A stretch of 64,000 nt of DNA, taken from NCBI RefSeq assembly GCF_003054965.1, contig NZ_MIES01000026.1, forward strand, positions 682,001-746,000, written 5' to 3'. Position numbers and translations under genes: made by a program. The first letter of the stretch is position 1; each line of letters opens with the position of its first letter. Positions 45,589 to 55,429 of the stretch are shown here, piece after piece. Source of the stretch: Saccharospirillum sp. MSK14-1 (GTDB lineage Bacteria > Pseudomonadota > Gammaproteobacteria > Pseudomonadales > Natronospirillaceae). Below the pieces are notes generated by a model. That model saw only the letters and a list, made by a program, of their open reading frames with translations, was not told the DNA's origin and ran no database searches.

Positions 45589-47658
45589 TCACACTTGAGC
45601 GTAGCGGTCCGCGCCCCAGAGCCAGCGCTGCACCAAAGGTTCGACGTGAGATGGGTATTCCGCCGTCAAACGTTTGGCGAGATCGGGAATGACATCGAGC
45701 CAATGCCGGTCGCGCTCCAGGTCGGCAACGCGAAATTCCAAAGCGCCGGTCTGACGAGTGCCGAGCACCTCGCCAGGGCCGCGCAGTTTAAGGTCTTCTT
45801 CGGCGATGCGAAAGCCATCACTGGTTGAACGCATCACTTCCAGGCGTTGCTGACCCTGTGTCGATAACGGCGAGCCGAACATCAGCAGGCAATGACTGTC
45901 GACGGTGCCACGACCGACCCGCCCGCGCAGCTGATGTAATTGCGCCAGACCCAGCCGTTCCGGGTTTTCGATGATCATCACCGAGGCGTTGGGCACATCG
46001 ACGCCGACTTCGATCACCGTGGTCGCCACCAGAATGTCCAGCTGCTGATCTTTAAAGGCCTGCATGATGCGGTTTTTCTCCGCCGGTTTCATGCGGCCGT
46101 GCAGCAAACCAACGCGCCGGTTGACCAAGGCGCGTTGCAGAACGTCCGCGGTCGCTTCGGCGGCTTCGGCCTGCAGTTCTTCCGATTCTTCGATCAGGGT
46201 GCACACCCAGTAGACCTGGCGTCCGTCGCCACAGGCTGCATCGACGCGGCGCACGACGGCATCGCGTCGTTCCTGACTGATGACCGTGGTGGTAACCGGC
46301 GTTCGGCCCGGTGGCAGTTCGTCGATGATGGACACGTCGAGGTCGGCGTAGGCGGTCATCGCCAGCGTGCGTGGAATGGGGGTGGCCGTCATGGTGAGCT
46401 GATGCGGCAGGCCGTGCACCGCCTTTTCTTTTAAAGCCAGGCGTTGATGCACACCAAAACGGTGCTGTTCATCGATGATCACTAAGCCGAGCCGTTGATA
46501 CTGCACCGCCTCCTGAAACAGGGCATGGGTTCCCACCGCCAGATGCACGCGGCCGCTGGCCAGATCATCGAGCACTTCACCGCGCTGGCGCTTGCCCAGT
46601 TTGCCGGTGAGCAAACCACAGCTCAGGCCAAGCGGTTCGAGCCAGGCGCTTAAGGTGCGAAAGTGCTGCTCGGCGAGCAGTTCGGTGGGCGCCATCATCG
46701 CCGCCTGATGTCCGGCTTCGATCGCTTGCAGCGCCGCTAATACAGCCACCAGCGTTTTGCCCGACCCGACATCACCCTGCACCAGTCGCAGCATGGGTTT
46801 GCTGCTGGCCAGGTCGGTCTGAATGTCACCGAGCACACGTTGCTGGGCGCCAGTCAGTGTGAACGGCAGTTGTTTGAGCAGAGCGCTGACCAGTTGCTGG
46901 CTGGGGGGTAACGGCGTCGCGCCTTCGGCTTGGGTGCGTTGGCGCATCTGCATCAGGCTGAGGTGGTGTGCCAGCAGTTCTTCCAGCGCCAGCCGCTGTT
47001 GTGCCGGATGCTGACCGGAGAGCAGCGCTTCGGTGTCGCAGTCGGCCTGAGGGTGATGCAGGGTCAGCAAGGCATCCGTCAGCGACGGCAGTTGCCAGTG
47101 TGCCAGCCAGTCCGGCGGCAGCCATTCCGGCAAACCGCCTTGTTGCTTGAGCGCTGCGATGGCCTGATCGACCAAAGCGCGCAGCCGGTTTTGATTGAGA
47201 CCGTCGGTGCTGGGGTAGAGCGGGGTCAGGGCGTTATCGAGTGGCGGGAAGTCGCCTTCATCGCGCACCTCGTATTCCGGGTGCATCATTTCCAGGCCAG
47301 TCGAACCCTGGCGCACTTCACCGTAGCAACGAATGCGGGTGCCGGCACGCAGGCGGTTCTGTTGCGCTTTGCTGAAATGAAACAGTCGCAGGCTGAGCAG
47401 GCCGGTGCCGTCCTGAATGCGGCAGATCAACGAACGGCGGCGGCCAAACACCACCTGAGTACCGCGTACCTCGCCTTCGATCACCACCGCCATGCCAAAA
47501 CGCAACCGGCCAATGGGCGTGATACGGGTACGGTCCTGATATTTGTAGGGCAGATGAAACAGCAAGTCGCCAACGCTGTTCAGCCCCAAGCCCTGGCATT
47601 TTTCCGCCAGTTTGGGGCCGATACCGCTGAGCGCTTCTAAAGGTTGGTCGAGCTGCAT
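45589..47658 (-). CDS. recG: ATP-dependent DNA helicase RecG
   Basis: 689 residues, full length. The N-terminal wedge/OB domain (YQDRTRITPIGRL) is followed by helicase motifs LVQGDVGSGKTLVAVLAAL, APTELLAEQHF, IIDEQHRFGVHQR, MTATPIPRTLAMT, ATTVIEVGVDVPNASVM and LHQLRGRVGRG. RecG remodels stalled forks and R-loops and branch-migrates Holliday junctions. AAGG stands before the ATG. It is transcribed after oxyR with a 20-base gap, as in Pseudomonas. Confidence 0.97.
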   Translation of the reverse strand: MQLDQPLEALSGIGPKLAEKCQGLGLNSVGDLLFHLPYKYQDRTRITPIGRLRFGMAVVIEGEVRGTQVVFGRRRSLICRIQDGTGLLSLRLFHFSKAQQNRLRAGTRIRCYGEVRQGSTGLEMMHPEYEVRDEGDFPPLDNALTPLYPSTDGLNQNRLRALVDQAIAALKQQGGLPEWLPPDWLAHWQLPSLTDALLTLHHPQADCDTEALLSGQHPAQQRLALEELLAHHLSLMQMRQRTQAEGATPLPPSQQLVSALLKQLPFTLTGAQQRVLGDIQTDLASSKPMLRLVQGDVGSGKTLVAVLAALQAIEAGHQAAMMAPTELLAEQHFRTLSAWLEPLGLSCGLLTGKLGKRQRGEVLDDLASGRVHLAVGTHALFQEAVQYQRLGLVIIDEQHRFGVHQRLALKEKAVHGLPHQLTMTATPIPRTLAMTAYADLDVSIIDELPPGRTPVTTTVISQERRDAVVRRVDAACGDGRQVYWVCTLIEESEELQAEAAEATADVLQRALVNRRVGLLHGRMKPAEKNRIMQAFKDQQLDILVATTVIEVGVDVPNASVMIIENPERLGLAQLHQLRGRVGRGTVDSHCLLMFGSPLSTQGQQRLEVMRSTSDGFRIAEEDLKLRGPGEVLGTRQTGALEFRVADLERDRHWLDVIPDLAKRLTAEYPSHVEPLVQRWLWGADRYAQV

Positions 47659-47678
47659 CGAAGGTCGCCTTTCACAGG

Positions 47679-48599
47679 TCAGGCGACCTCAGGGGTTTTG
47701 CACTGACGGATGCAGGTTTCCAGCAGATCGATCGCCTTCGGCCGTGGGAAACTGGCGCGCCAGGCGAGCGCGATGGTGCGGCGTGGCGCCTTGCCAGAGA
47801 ACGGCCGTACTGCGACTTGTTTGTCGTTGTACAGCGACGAGCCGGTGGCCGACTGCGGCAAGATGGTCAGGCCCAGGTTAGAGGCGACCATATGGCGCAA
47901 CGTTTCCAGTGAGCTGCCGTCGGCCATGGTGCGGATGTGACCTTTAGGGTCGCGCGAAGCCGAGGCGATGTTCGGGCAGGCGCTGAAAATGTTGTCGCGG
48001 AAACAGTGACCTTCGCCCAGCAATAACAAGGGTTCTTTGATCAGGCGTTCGGCCGCTATGGCTTTTTCCTGAGTCAAGGGGTGATCGGCCGGCAGCAGCA
48101 CTTCGAAGTCTTCGTCGAACATCGGCTTGGTCAGCACGTCAGGTTCTTTGAACGGCAGGGCAATAATGATGGCGTCGAGCAAACCATCGCGCAGCCGCTG
48201 ACGTAAGGTGCCGGTGAAGTTTTCTTCAATTTCCAGCGGCATGTCCGGCGCCAGCTGACGCAACTGTGGGATAATGTGCGGCAGCAGATAAGGACCGACG
48301 GTGTAGATCACGCCCAGTTTCAGCGGGCTGGACAGCTGGTTTTTACCGGCGTGCGCCAGGTCTTCGATCTTGTGGCTTTCTTCGAGTACGCGCTGCGCCT
48401 GTTCGACGATGCGCTGACCAATCGGCGTAACCTGAACGCCGCTCTTGCCGCGTTCAAAGATGGCGACGCCGAGGCGGTCTTCGAGTTTTTTGATGGCGAC
48501 GCTCAAGGTCGGTTGGGCGACAAAGCAGCGCTCGGCCGCTTTGCCAAAATGCCGTTCCTGGGCCAGGGCAACGATGTAACGCAGTTCGGTCAAAGTCAT
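47679..48599 (-). CDS. oxyR: Hydrogen peroxide sensor OxyR
   Basis: 306 residues from the ATG at 48599. LysR-type winged helix (MTLTELRYIVALAQERHFGK, CFVAQPTLSVAIKKLE) and an effector domain containing GEGHCFRDNIFSAC, where Cys 199 and Cys 208 coincide in number with the E. coli redox pair. Peroxide oxidises the pair to a disulfide and the protein then activates antioxidant genes. The frame open to 48647 adds no family sequence. It probably forms an operon with recG. Confidence 0.95.
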   Translation of the reverse strand: MTLTELRYIVALAQERHFGKAAERCFVAQPTLSVAIKKLEDRLGVAIFERGKSGVQVTPIGQRIVEQAQRVLEESHKIEDLAHAGKNQLSSPLKLGVIYTVGPYLLPHIIPQLRQLAPDMPLEIEENFTGTLRQRLRDGLLDAIIIALPFKEPDVLTKPMFDEDFEVLLPADHPLTQEKAIAAERLIKEPLLLLGEGHCFRDNIFSACPNIASASRDPKGHIRTMADGSSLETLRHMVASNLGLTILPQSATGSSLYNDKQVAVRPFSGKAPRRTIALAWRASFPRPKAIDLLETCIRQCKTPEVA

Positions 48600-48749
48600 G
48601 GCGGGTTGTCCGATGCGGGCCGGCCGAGGGTCGGCTAGGTTGAACACAATCTGGATTGCAAAAATAGAGTTGAACGCCGGCTTGGGAACGCTCAGGCTAT
48701 TAAGGCGTAAGCTATCGAAAGTTGGTTTTTAATACAAGTGGGTAATGAT

Positions 48750-49559
48750 ATGACAGCCGTTCATCTGTTGGCTGGTGTCGGCGATCTGAACCGCCGCGTC
48801 GCCCGACGTTTGCTGGAACGAAAACACTCAGTGGTCGGTCTGCGCCGCCGCGAGGCAGAACCGGCACTGGGCTTTGAACAACGCTCCATGGATCTTGCCC
48901 AAAGCGCCTGGCCAGATGTCTCGGCCGACACTGTGATCGTCGCGCTGTCGGCGGCTGAACGTACCGCTGAAGGCTACCGGCGGGCTTACGTCGAGCCGAT
49001 CAAGCGACTGGCGGAGAGTCTGGATGGCTGGCAACAACCGCCGCGTCGGGTGTTGGTGGTCAGTTCCAGCCGGGTTTACGGCGCCGATGATGGTCGCCAG
49101 CTGGATGAAACCAGCGCGCCCGATCCGGACGGCTGGGCCGGTGCAACGCTGCTGGAAATGGAACAGCGGCTGGCGGAATTGCCGGTAACCACTGTCGTCG
49201 CGCGGCTCAGTGGCATCTATGGTCCCGGTCGTGACTGGTTGCGGCGTCAGGCGCGCCAGGCCGACAGCCAGCCGCCGGCGCGCAATCACTGGACCAACCG
49301 CATTCATATCGAAGACGCCGCTGCTGCCCTGGTGCATCTGGCGCTGGATGTTGAGCAGCCGCAGGACTGTTATCTGGTCACCGATCGTCAACCGACGCCC
49401 TTGTTCGAGGTGCTCAATTATCTGCGTGAACTGGAGGGATTGCCGCCTCTGGCCGATACCCTTTCCGTTGGCGGTGGCAAACAGCTGAGTTCGGAGCGTC
49501 TGGCAGACAGCGGTTTTCGCTGGCAATTCCCCGATTTTCGCGCCGGTGGCTATCGCTAA
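48750..49559 (+). CDS. NAD-dependent epimerase/dehydratase-like protein (YeeZ type)
   Basis: 269 residues from the ATG at 48750. Extended short-chain dehydrogenase fold: an altered nucleotide loop LLAGVGDLNRRVARRL at the N-terminus, LVVSSSRVYGADDGRQLDET in the active-site region (Ser and Tyr of the SDR set, though YxxxK is not clear), VARLSGIYGPGRDWL and NRIHIEDAAAALVHLAL. Similar proteins (YeeZ and others) have no proven substrate. It is divergent from oxyR across 150 bases. Confidence 0.8.
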   Translation: MTAVHLLAGVGDLNRRVARRLLERKHSVVGLRRREAEPALGFEQRSMDLAQSAWPDVSADTVIVALSAAERTAEGYRRAYVEPIKRLAESLDGWQQPPRRVLVVSSSRVYGADDGRQLDETSAPDPDGWAGATLLEMEQRLAELPVTTVVARLSGIYGPGRDWLRRQARQADSQPPARNHWTNRIHIEDAAAALVHLALDVEQPQDCYLVTDRQPTPLFEVLNYLRELEGLPPLADTLSVGGGKQLSSERLADSGFRWQFPDFRAGGYR

Positions 49560-49629
49560 AGGTGGTCTCGGACGGTGTTTGATATAGAGTGGTAGCTGAA
49601 AACTGAGTTATCCGCAGGAGGGTCGTGCC

Positions 49630-50277
49630 ATGAGTTCACAACCGGATGGTTACACTGCTTTTAGCACCGTGGACGAGGCACCGGGCGTGCTCGTGTTGCA
49701 CGCCTGGTGGGGTTTGAATAAAGACGTTCGTGATTATTGTGACGCCCTGGCGCAGGCCGGGTTTAACGCCTTCGCGCCCGATTTTTATCAGGGCCAGGTG
49801 GTGACCACGGTCGAAGCCGCTGAAGCGGCCGGCGATGCATTGGATCATCAGCAAGCGACACAGCGCCTGGTCACAGCCGCTGATTGGCTGGCCGGGAAGA
49901 CCGGTGAGCGTCACAGCGGTGTTGCCGCTGTGGGTTTTTCCCTGGGTGCCTTTCTGGCCCTGGGGGTGTCGATCAACCACGCCGATTTGCTGCATTCGGT
50001 GATCAGTTATTACGCCGCCCGGCCGGACGATTATGGCTCGGCGCGGGCTCGCTATCTGGCGCATATGGCGCAATCCGATGCCTTCGCCACCGAGGCTGAA
50101 ATCGATGCCTGGCAGGATGTCTTGGCTGCCGCAGGCCGGTCATTGGCACTGCATCGTTATCCACAGACCGGCCATTGGTTCGCCGAACCATCACGCCCGG
50201 ATGCCTATCAACCGGCGGCGGCAGAACTGGCCTGGCAACGCACCCTGAGCTTTTTGCGCAGTGGGCAAGCGGACTGA
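49630..50277 (+). CDS. Dienelactone hydrolase family protein
   Basis: 215 residues of the alpha/beta-hydrolase fold. HAWWGLNKDVRDYCDALAQAGF matches the oxyanion region; VAAVGFSLGAFLALGVS should hold the nucleophile (GFSLG, Ser, where classical dienelactone hydrolase has Cys), and HRYPQTGHWFAEPSRPDAY holds the catalytic His. Hence a serine hydrolase of unknown ester or lactone substrate. A good GGAGG lies before the ATG. Coupled by TGATG to the next gene. Confidence 0.85.
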   Translation: MSSQPDGYTAFSTVDEAPGVLVLHAWWGLNKDVRDYCDALAQAGFNAFAPDFYQGQVVTTVEAAEAAGDALDHQQATQRLVTAADWLAGKTGERHSGVAAVGFSLGAFLALGVSINHADLLHSVISYYAARPDDYGSARARYLAHMAQSDAFATEAEIDAWQDVLAAAGRSLALHRYPQTGHWFAEPSRPDAYQPAAAELAWQRTLSFLRSGQAD

Positions 50278-51083
50278 TGTGGCGGCGATTGCGAACCGTC
50301 GTGGCGCTGTGCGCCAGCCTGTGGAGCATTGCCCTGGTGGCGGCTGAGCCCTTGCGGGTGCTTACCGAACATTCACCGCCGGGCGAATATCTGGACGACA
50401 ACGGCCGGGTGACTGGCGCTACCGCCGAGATGGTGCGCGCACTGATGCAGCGGCAGGGGCTCGACGGCGATATCTCCTTGTTGCCCTGGGCCCGCGCCTA
50501 TGCGCTGGCGCTGGAGGGGCCGAACATCATGCTGTTCGAAACCACCCGTACTGCCGAACGCGAAGCGCTGTTCAAATGGGTCGGGCCGGTTAAGCGGGTG
50601 GTGCACGGTTTATACGCCCTGGCAGATTCTGAACTGGAACTGATCAGCCTCGATCAGGCGCGTAACGTCACGGGTATTTGCGCCTATCTGGGCGGTTCCG
50701 GTGGCGATCAGTTGGAAGCTTTGGGGTTCACCAATCTGGAGCGGCCGGCGCAGCCGGAGCAGTGTCTGCGCATGTTGCGCCATGGCCGGGTGGCGTTGTG
50801 GTTATCCAGCGATATCGGCCATCGGCCGTATCTGCTCGATGCCGGCCTGGATGAAACGGCGTTGCGCCGCGTCTACAGCCTGGAGCATCGTTATTTGTAT
50901 CTGGCGTTTTCGCGCGATGTGTCCGATGCCACCATCGCCGACTGGCAGGCCACCCTCGATGCGATGAAAACCGATGGCACGCTGGCGGGTTATTACCGCG
51001 GCCATTACCCGGCTTCGATGATCGAAGCGCTGAGCCATCCCGGCCAACCCGATTTTCCCTGGCTGCAATCGCCGTCGCCTTAA
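50277..51083 (+). CDS. Periplasmic solute-binding protein (type 2 fold)
   Basis: 268 residues. A signal peptide (VVALCASLWSIALVAA) precedes a periplasmic binding fold of the SBP_bac_3 kind: LRVLTEHSPPGEYLDDNGRV, GATAEMVRALMQRQGL, LPWARAYALALEGPNI and a late YLYLAFSRDVSDATIADWQA. No permease or ATPase gene is adjacent, and orphan proteins of this kind often act as sensors or in environmental uptake. The start shares one base with the hydrolase stop. It converges on the cyclase gene with a 4-base overlap. Confidence 0.85.
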   Translation: MWRRLRTVVALCASLWSIALVAAEPLRVLTEHSPPGEYLDDNGRVTGATAEMVRALMQRQGLDGDISLLPWARAYALALEGPNIMLFETTRTAEREALFKWVGPVKRVVHGLYALADSELELISLDQARNVTGICAYLGGSGGDQLEALGFTNLERPAQPEQCLRMLRHGRVALWLSSDIGHRPYLLDAGLDETALRRVYSLEHRYLYLAFSRDVSDATIADWQATLDAMKTDGTLAGYYRGHYPASMIEALSHPGQPDFPWLQSPSP

Positions 51084-52891
51084 GAATCGCCGGCTTCGAC
51101 GCGGTTACGGCCAGCTTCTTTGGCGCGATACAGCGCCTGATCGGCGCGGCGGAAGATCTGGGTTAAGGGCTGATCGGCCTGACCACTGGCCCAGCCGATG
51201 CTCAGCGTCAGTTGCACCTGGGGCGCTTCTTCAAGCCGTATCTGGCTGACCGCCTCGCGCACCGCTTCCAGCAGGGGCGGCAGTTGCTCGTCATCGAGGC
51301 TGTAACAGATTAAAGCGAACTCTTCCCCGCCGAGCCTGGCTACCAGTCGTTGATCGTGATCCTTGCTCAGCAACTGGGTTTCCAGACAACGCGCCACCGC
51401 CTGCAAAAACAGATCGCCGATGGGATGGCCATAGGTGTCGTTGACCCGTTTGAAATGATCCAGATCGAAGATGGCGGTGTGTAGCCGGGCCTGCGTCAGG
51501 CGGGCCAGGCGATGGTGCAGTTCGCCGAAATCGTCCAGCTGGCGACGATTGGGCAGACCGGTCAGCGGGTCGGTCAACGCCATCTGGCGCAGCCGGCGAT
51601 TGCTCTCAGCCAACTGTTGAGTCCGTTCTTCCACTTCCTGCGCCAATCGGTCGGCCTGGGCGGTTTTCAGCTCCAGCGATTCCTGCTCCAGCCGTTGACG
51701 CCGCAAAATCGATTGGCGCAATTGAAAGCCGAGCAGCACGAAAAACCCCAGGCAGGTCATGCCCAGACCGGCCAGACAGAGCGTGATCAGCGCGTCGGTG
51801 TAGGCAATCCAGTCGAGCCAGGCGAGCAACAGCAGCAGCGCCGAGAGCAGCATCGGCGACCAGATCAGTGCGAATAACCGCGCCCGGCGCGAACCGCCGC
51901 GCACTTCCAGAAACAGCATGGTCAGAATCAGAGCCAGAATGACGAACAACCAGTAGATGGCGAACTGAATCAGCCAGGTGCGCTGACCGATCAGCGCCAG
52001 CACCAGACCGCCGGCCACCAGCACCGCCAGCAGAGTTTTGATGATGCCCGACAGGCGTGGCCGGTGATGACGCCCACTGAGCATAGTCGGCGCCATCCAG
52101 CCAAAACTGAGCGCCAGCAGATAGGTGCTCAGCGGCCCGGCAATGCGATTGACGACCAGAGCGTCGGGCCACAAATACTGAAAGCCGTAGCCAAACACCT
52201 GCAGGAAAAACAACATCGCCGCTATGTTGAACAGACCGAACGCCAGATAGGCTGGCAGCTGGGTAGCGACGTAGGTGACCAGACACAAACTCGCCAAGAC
52301 AATAACGGTGGCGAAAAACAGGCCGTTGCGGATGGTGCGTTTTTCCGCCCAGGCTAGATAGGCGTCCGGGCGCCACAGCGAAATCGGCAAACGAATCTGC
52401 CGGCTTTCGATCCAACCGCTTAGGGTTTTGATCTCGCCGGCCTGCAGCACCAGCGGAAACAGATAGCTGGTGTGGGCGATGGGACGCGAGTCGAACGGTT
52501 GGTGATCACCGGTGTGCCAGTGCTGGTTGCCACCGATATTGAGACTGATGGTATCGAGCGTCGATTCATCGATATGCAGCCACAGCGTGGTCGCCTGGTC
52601 GGTGCTGTTGTGCAGCTGGGCGCGAAAATGCAGCCGCACATCCTGGCCGGTAAAACGCGCCGCTTCCAGGTGCTGATGCGCCAGCCAGTCATCCGCCTGC
52701 GGCAGCAGACCGGGCGGCTGCACCGCGACTTCCAGATGACCGTCCAACCACAGCCGATCCTCACCCTGCCACGACAGTGGCGGGGCGTGCTCATGCGCCT
52801 GTGACTGATCGATCAACAAGATCAGACACAGCGCAGCACCATAGATCAGGCGGTGTTTGGCAAAGCAATCAAGCGGTCGCACTGGGATCAC
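51080..52891 (-). CDS. Diguanylate cyclase with 7TM-DISM sensor
   Basis: 603 residues. A secretion signal and periplasmic beta domain (about 35-170, with VRLHFRAQLHNSTDQATTLW) are followed by seven membrane helices (about 185-395), a coiled coil (LELKTAQADRLAQEVEERTQ) and a GGDEF domain with TDPLTGLPNRRQ, FDLDHFKRVNDTYGH and active site LGGEEF. It should make cyclic di-GMP in response to a periplasmic ligand. No inhibitory RxxD site is evident near the active site. The GTG start at 52891 is uncertain. It lies 13 bases after ppnN. Confidence 0.88.
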   Translation of the reverse strand: MIPVRPLDCFAKHRLIYGAALCLILLIDQSQAHEHAPPLSWQGEDRLWLDGHLEVAVQPPGLLPQADDWLAHQHLEAARFTGQDVRLHFRAQLHNSTDQATTLWLHIDESTLDTISLNIGGNQHWHTGDHQPFDSRPIAHTSYLFPLVLQAGEIKTLSGWIESRQIRLPISLWRPDAYLAWAEKRTIRNGLFFATVIVLASLCLVTYVATQLPAYLAFGLFNIAAMLFFLQVFGYGFQYLWPDALVVNRIAGPLSTYLLALSFGWMAPTMLSGRHHRPRLSGIIKTLLAVLVAGGLVLALIGQRTWLIQFAIYWLFVILALILTMLFLEVRGGSRRARLFALIWSPMLLSALLLLLAWLDWIAYTDALITLCLAGLGMTCLGFFVLLGFQLRQSILRRQRLEQESLELKTAQADRLAQEVEERTQQLAESNRRLRQMALTDPLTGLPNRRQLDDFGELHHRLARLTQARLHTAIFDLDHFKRVNDTYGHPIGDLFLQAVARCLETQLLSKDHDQRLVARLGGEEFALICYSLDDEQLPPLLEAVREAVSQIRLEEAPQVQLTLSIGWASGQADQPLTQIFRRADQALYRAKEAGRNRVEAGDS

Positions 52892-52904
52892 CCGGGTTGC
52901 GCTC

Positions 52905-54269
52905 TCAGCGGCGCACCCGATAGCAGGGTACGTATTCGCTGCCCGGCAGCTTCATGCGTTGCTGGCGGACAAAGGCTTCGAGCAAATCATCCAAAGGTTC
53001 CAAAATGTCGGCATCTCCGTGCAAATCATAAGGCCCCTGTTCTTCAATCAGGCGAATACCCTGTTCTTTGACGTTACCGGCGACGATGCCACTGAAGGCG
53101 CGGCGCAAATTGGCGGCCAACAGATGCACCGGTATGTCTTTGCGCAAATCCAGCTTGGTCATGTTGGCGTGCGTCGGCTCGAACGGACGTTGATATTCCA
53201 GGTCGATGTGCAGTTGCCAGTTGAAATGGTAAGCGTCGGTGTGCGAGCGACGGAACGCCTGTACCTGGGCAATGCCCTGAGCCATTTCCCGCGCCGCCAG
53301 TGCCGGGTCGCCAATGATGATTTTGTAGCGTTGCTGGGCGGGTTCACCGAGCGTGCGACCGATAAAATCGTGCAGTTGCTGGAAATACGGTTCAGCCGAT
53401 TTCGGGCCGCTGAGCACCAGAGGAAAGGGCAGGTCGGCGTTTTGCGGGTGCAGCAAAATACCCAGCAGATACAGCAATTCTTCGGCCGTACCCGCACCGC
53501 CGGGAAAGATCACTATGCCGTGACCCACGCGCACGAAAGCTTCGAGACGCTTTTCGATGTCCGGCAGAATCACCAGTTCATTGACGATGGGGTTGGGCGC
53601 TTCGGCGGCGATGATGCCGGGCTCGGTCAGACCCAGATAACGAGCGTGGCGAATGCGCTGTTTGGCGTGCGCAATGGTGGCGCCTTTCATCGGGCCTTTC
53701 ATCGCGCCTGGGCCGCAACCGGTGCAGATGTCCATGCCGCGCAAGCCCAGTTCATGGCCGAGGTCTTTGGTGTATTCGTATTCTTCGTGGCCGATGGAGT
53801 GACCGCCCCAACACACCACCATGCGCGGTTCTTGCGCGGGCACCAGAACGCGGGCGTTGCGCAGCAAATGGAAGACATAGTCGGTGACGCCTTCGCCGCT
53901 GTCGTGATTGAGCCGTTTGCTTTCGATTTCACTCTGGGTGTAGACGATGTCGCGCAGCGCCGAGAACAGCATTTCGCGCGTTGAGGCGATCATTTCGCCA
54001 TCAACAAAGGCATCGGCCGGTGCGTTGTTCAGGTTCAGGCGAATGCCTCGGTCCTGCTGCACGATGTCGATGGAAAAATCCGGATAGGTTTCCAGAATGG
54101 TTTTGGCGTTGTCGCTGTCTGAGCCGGTATTCAAGATGGCCAGCGCACAGCGACGGAACAATTCGTAGTGGCCGAATTCGACCGATTTAAGCTTGTGGAC
54201 TTCGCGTTGCGACAGCACTTCCAGGCTGCCTTTTGGGGTTACAGAGGCGTTCAGTGTGGCACGTTGCAT
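52905..54269 (-). CDS. ppnN: Pyrimidine/purine nucleotide 5'-monophosphate nucleosidase
   Basis: 454 residues, the long form of the LOG family. VVCWGGHSIGHEEYEYTKDL, GCGPGAMKGPMKGATIAH and the catalytic PGGAGTAEELLY are present, with the N- and C-terminal extensions typical of PpnN (YgdH). It splits nucleoside monophosphates into base and ribose 5-phosphate, and in E. coli is activated by (p)ppGpp. The stop lies at a GC-rich hairpin (CGGGTTGCGC with GCGCACCCG). It is followed closely by the cyclase gene. Confidence 0.93.
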   Translation of the reverse strand: MQRATLNASVTPKGSLEVLSQREVHKLKSVEFGHYELFRRCALAILNTGSDSDNAKTILETYPDFSIDIVQQDRGIRLNLNNAPADAFVDGEMIASTREMLFSALRDIVYTQSEIESKRLNHDSGEGVTDYVFHLLRNARVLVPAQEPRMVVCWGGHSIGHEEYEYTKDLGHELGLRGMDICTGCGPGAMKGPMKGATIAHAKQRIRHARYLGLTEPGIIAAEAPNPIVNELVILPDIEKRLEAFVRVGHGIVIFPGGAGTAEELLYLLGILLHPQNADLPFPLVLSGPKSAEPYFQQLHDFIGRTLGEPAQQRYKIIIGDPALAAREMAQGIAQVQAFRRSHTDAYHFNWQLHIDLEYQRPFEPTHANMTKLDLRKDIPVHLLAANLRRAFSGIVAGNVKEQGIRLIEEQGPYDLHGDADILEPLDDLLEAFVRQQRMKLPGSEYVPCYRVRR

Positions 54270-54324
54270 TCAGTCTTCCTGTGAGCGTACTGCATGGATG
54301 GCGAATGTTTGATCGCCCGGTCCT

Positions 54325-55281
54325 TTAGTCTAGCTCGTGAAGCAGCATCTCGCCGAATTTTGCGCCTTCTTGCAGTGCCTGATGCGCCAGAACTTTCATG
54401 GCGGTCGGGTCTTTAATGGTGATCTGGCTGGGGTCGGCGTGCTCATCAAACGCCAGCGCACGACTGAGCCAGAATCGGGTTGCCGCTTGCACGACCAGAG
54501 CCGGCATGGCCTCCAGTTCATCGCGTTGCAGCGGCCGTTGTTGGTGATACGCCTGTACAAAATCGAGGCTTTGTTGCCAGTCCAACTGGCCATCAATATT
54601 GAGGCACCAGTCGATCAGGCAGACGGCAATATCCAGCGCGTAATGATCGATGCCCGCGAAATACCAATCGATGATGCCTGCCAGATCGTCGCCGTCGAAC
54701 AAAGCGTTGTCGTGAAACAGGTCAGCGTGAATCACGCCGCGAGGCAGGTTTCTCGGCAAGGTATCGATGCTTTGCAGTGCTTCAGTGAGCAGCGCCTGAT
54801 CCGCACTGTCGAAGCCGGGTGCTAAGTGCACGGCTTGCTGATGAATCCAGGTGGCGCCATGGCTGTGTATGCGTTGGCCGTTAAATTTGGCGGTGCTGGT
54901 GTGGATATTGGCCAGCGCCCGAGCCAGGGTTTGGGCGTGTTTCGGGCTGGCCTGATGGTGCTGGCCAATGACTCGTTCAAACATCACCGCTGGCTTGTCT
55001 TTCAGTACAGTCAGCAGCTCGCCTTCGGCGGTGCGATAAGGTTGTGGTACGGCGCAATTGTCGTCGTGCAGGTGCTCGCCGAGTGACAGAAAAAACGGCA
55101 GTTCGTCTGCATGCAGCTTTTCAAAAATGGTCAGCACAAAGCGCGACAGGTTGGTATCGATAAAATAATTGGTGTTTTCCGTGCCCGCGGAAATGCCCTG
55201 ATGATCGCTGTAGCGACCCAGGGTGTACTGATCGAGCAGGGTTTCGATATCGGAGCGTGTCAGCTCGGTAAAAACGGACAT
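54325..55281 (-). CDS. thrB: Homoserine kinase, aminoglycoside-phosphotransferase type
   Basis: 318 residues from the ATG at 55281. The opening MSVFTELTRSDIETLLDQYT, followed by LGRYSDHQGISAGTENTNYF, is characteristic of the Pseudomonas-type ThrB, which belongs to the APH kinase fold rather than the GHMP fold of E. coli ThrB. Catalytic segments: GVIHADLFHDNALF and GIIDWYFAG. It phosphorylates homoserine for threonine synthesis. The frame upstream to 55443 runs into the divergent polA leader. Divergence from polA is also seen in Pseudomonas. Confidence 0.92.
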   Translation of the reverse strand: MSVFTELTRSDIETLLDQYTLGRYSDHQGISAGTENTNYFIDTNLSRFVLTIFEKLHADELPFFLSLGEHLHDDNCAVPQPYRTAEGELLTVLKDKPAVMFERVIGQHHQASPKHAQTLARALANIHTSTAKFNGQRIHSHGATWIHQQAVHLAPGFDSADQALLTEALQSIDTLPRNLPRGVIHADLFHDNALFDGDDLAGIIDWYFAGIDHYALDIAVCLIDWCLNIDGQLDWQQSLDFVQAYHQQRPLQRDELEAMPALVVQAATRFWLSRALAFDEHADPSQITIKDPTAMKVLAHQALQEGAKFGEMLLHELD

Positions 55282-55429
55282 ACCGTACCGTCGGCTGGAA
55301 TGGGACCGCGAGTATAAACGGCCCGGGCCTGCGGGCCCAGACTTGAAAGCGTCATCGGGCTTATCGAGGGCGTCAGCGTCGGCCGTGCGTGTTAAGATGC
55401 CCGCCAGTTTAATCGAGGACTTTGCTGCT

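Noticed and set aside
52857-53984. Open frame of 375 codons on the plus strand.
   Set aside because: Antisense to ppnN, which is a certain gene; no domain seen.
54325-55281. Reading this kinase as SrkA/YihE.
   Set aside because: Same fold, but the N-terminal MSVFTEL and the position opposite polA fit the Pseudomonas-type homoserine kinase.
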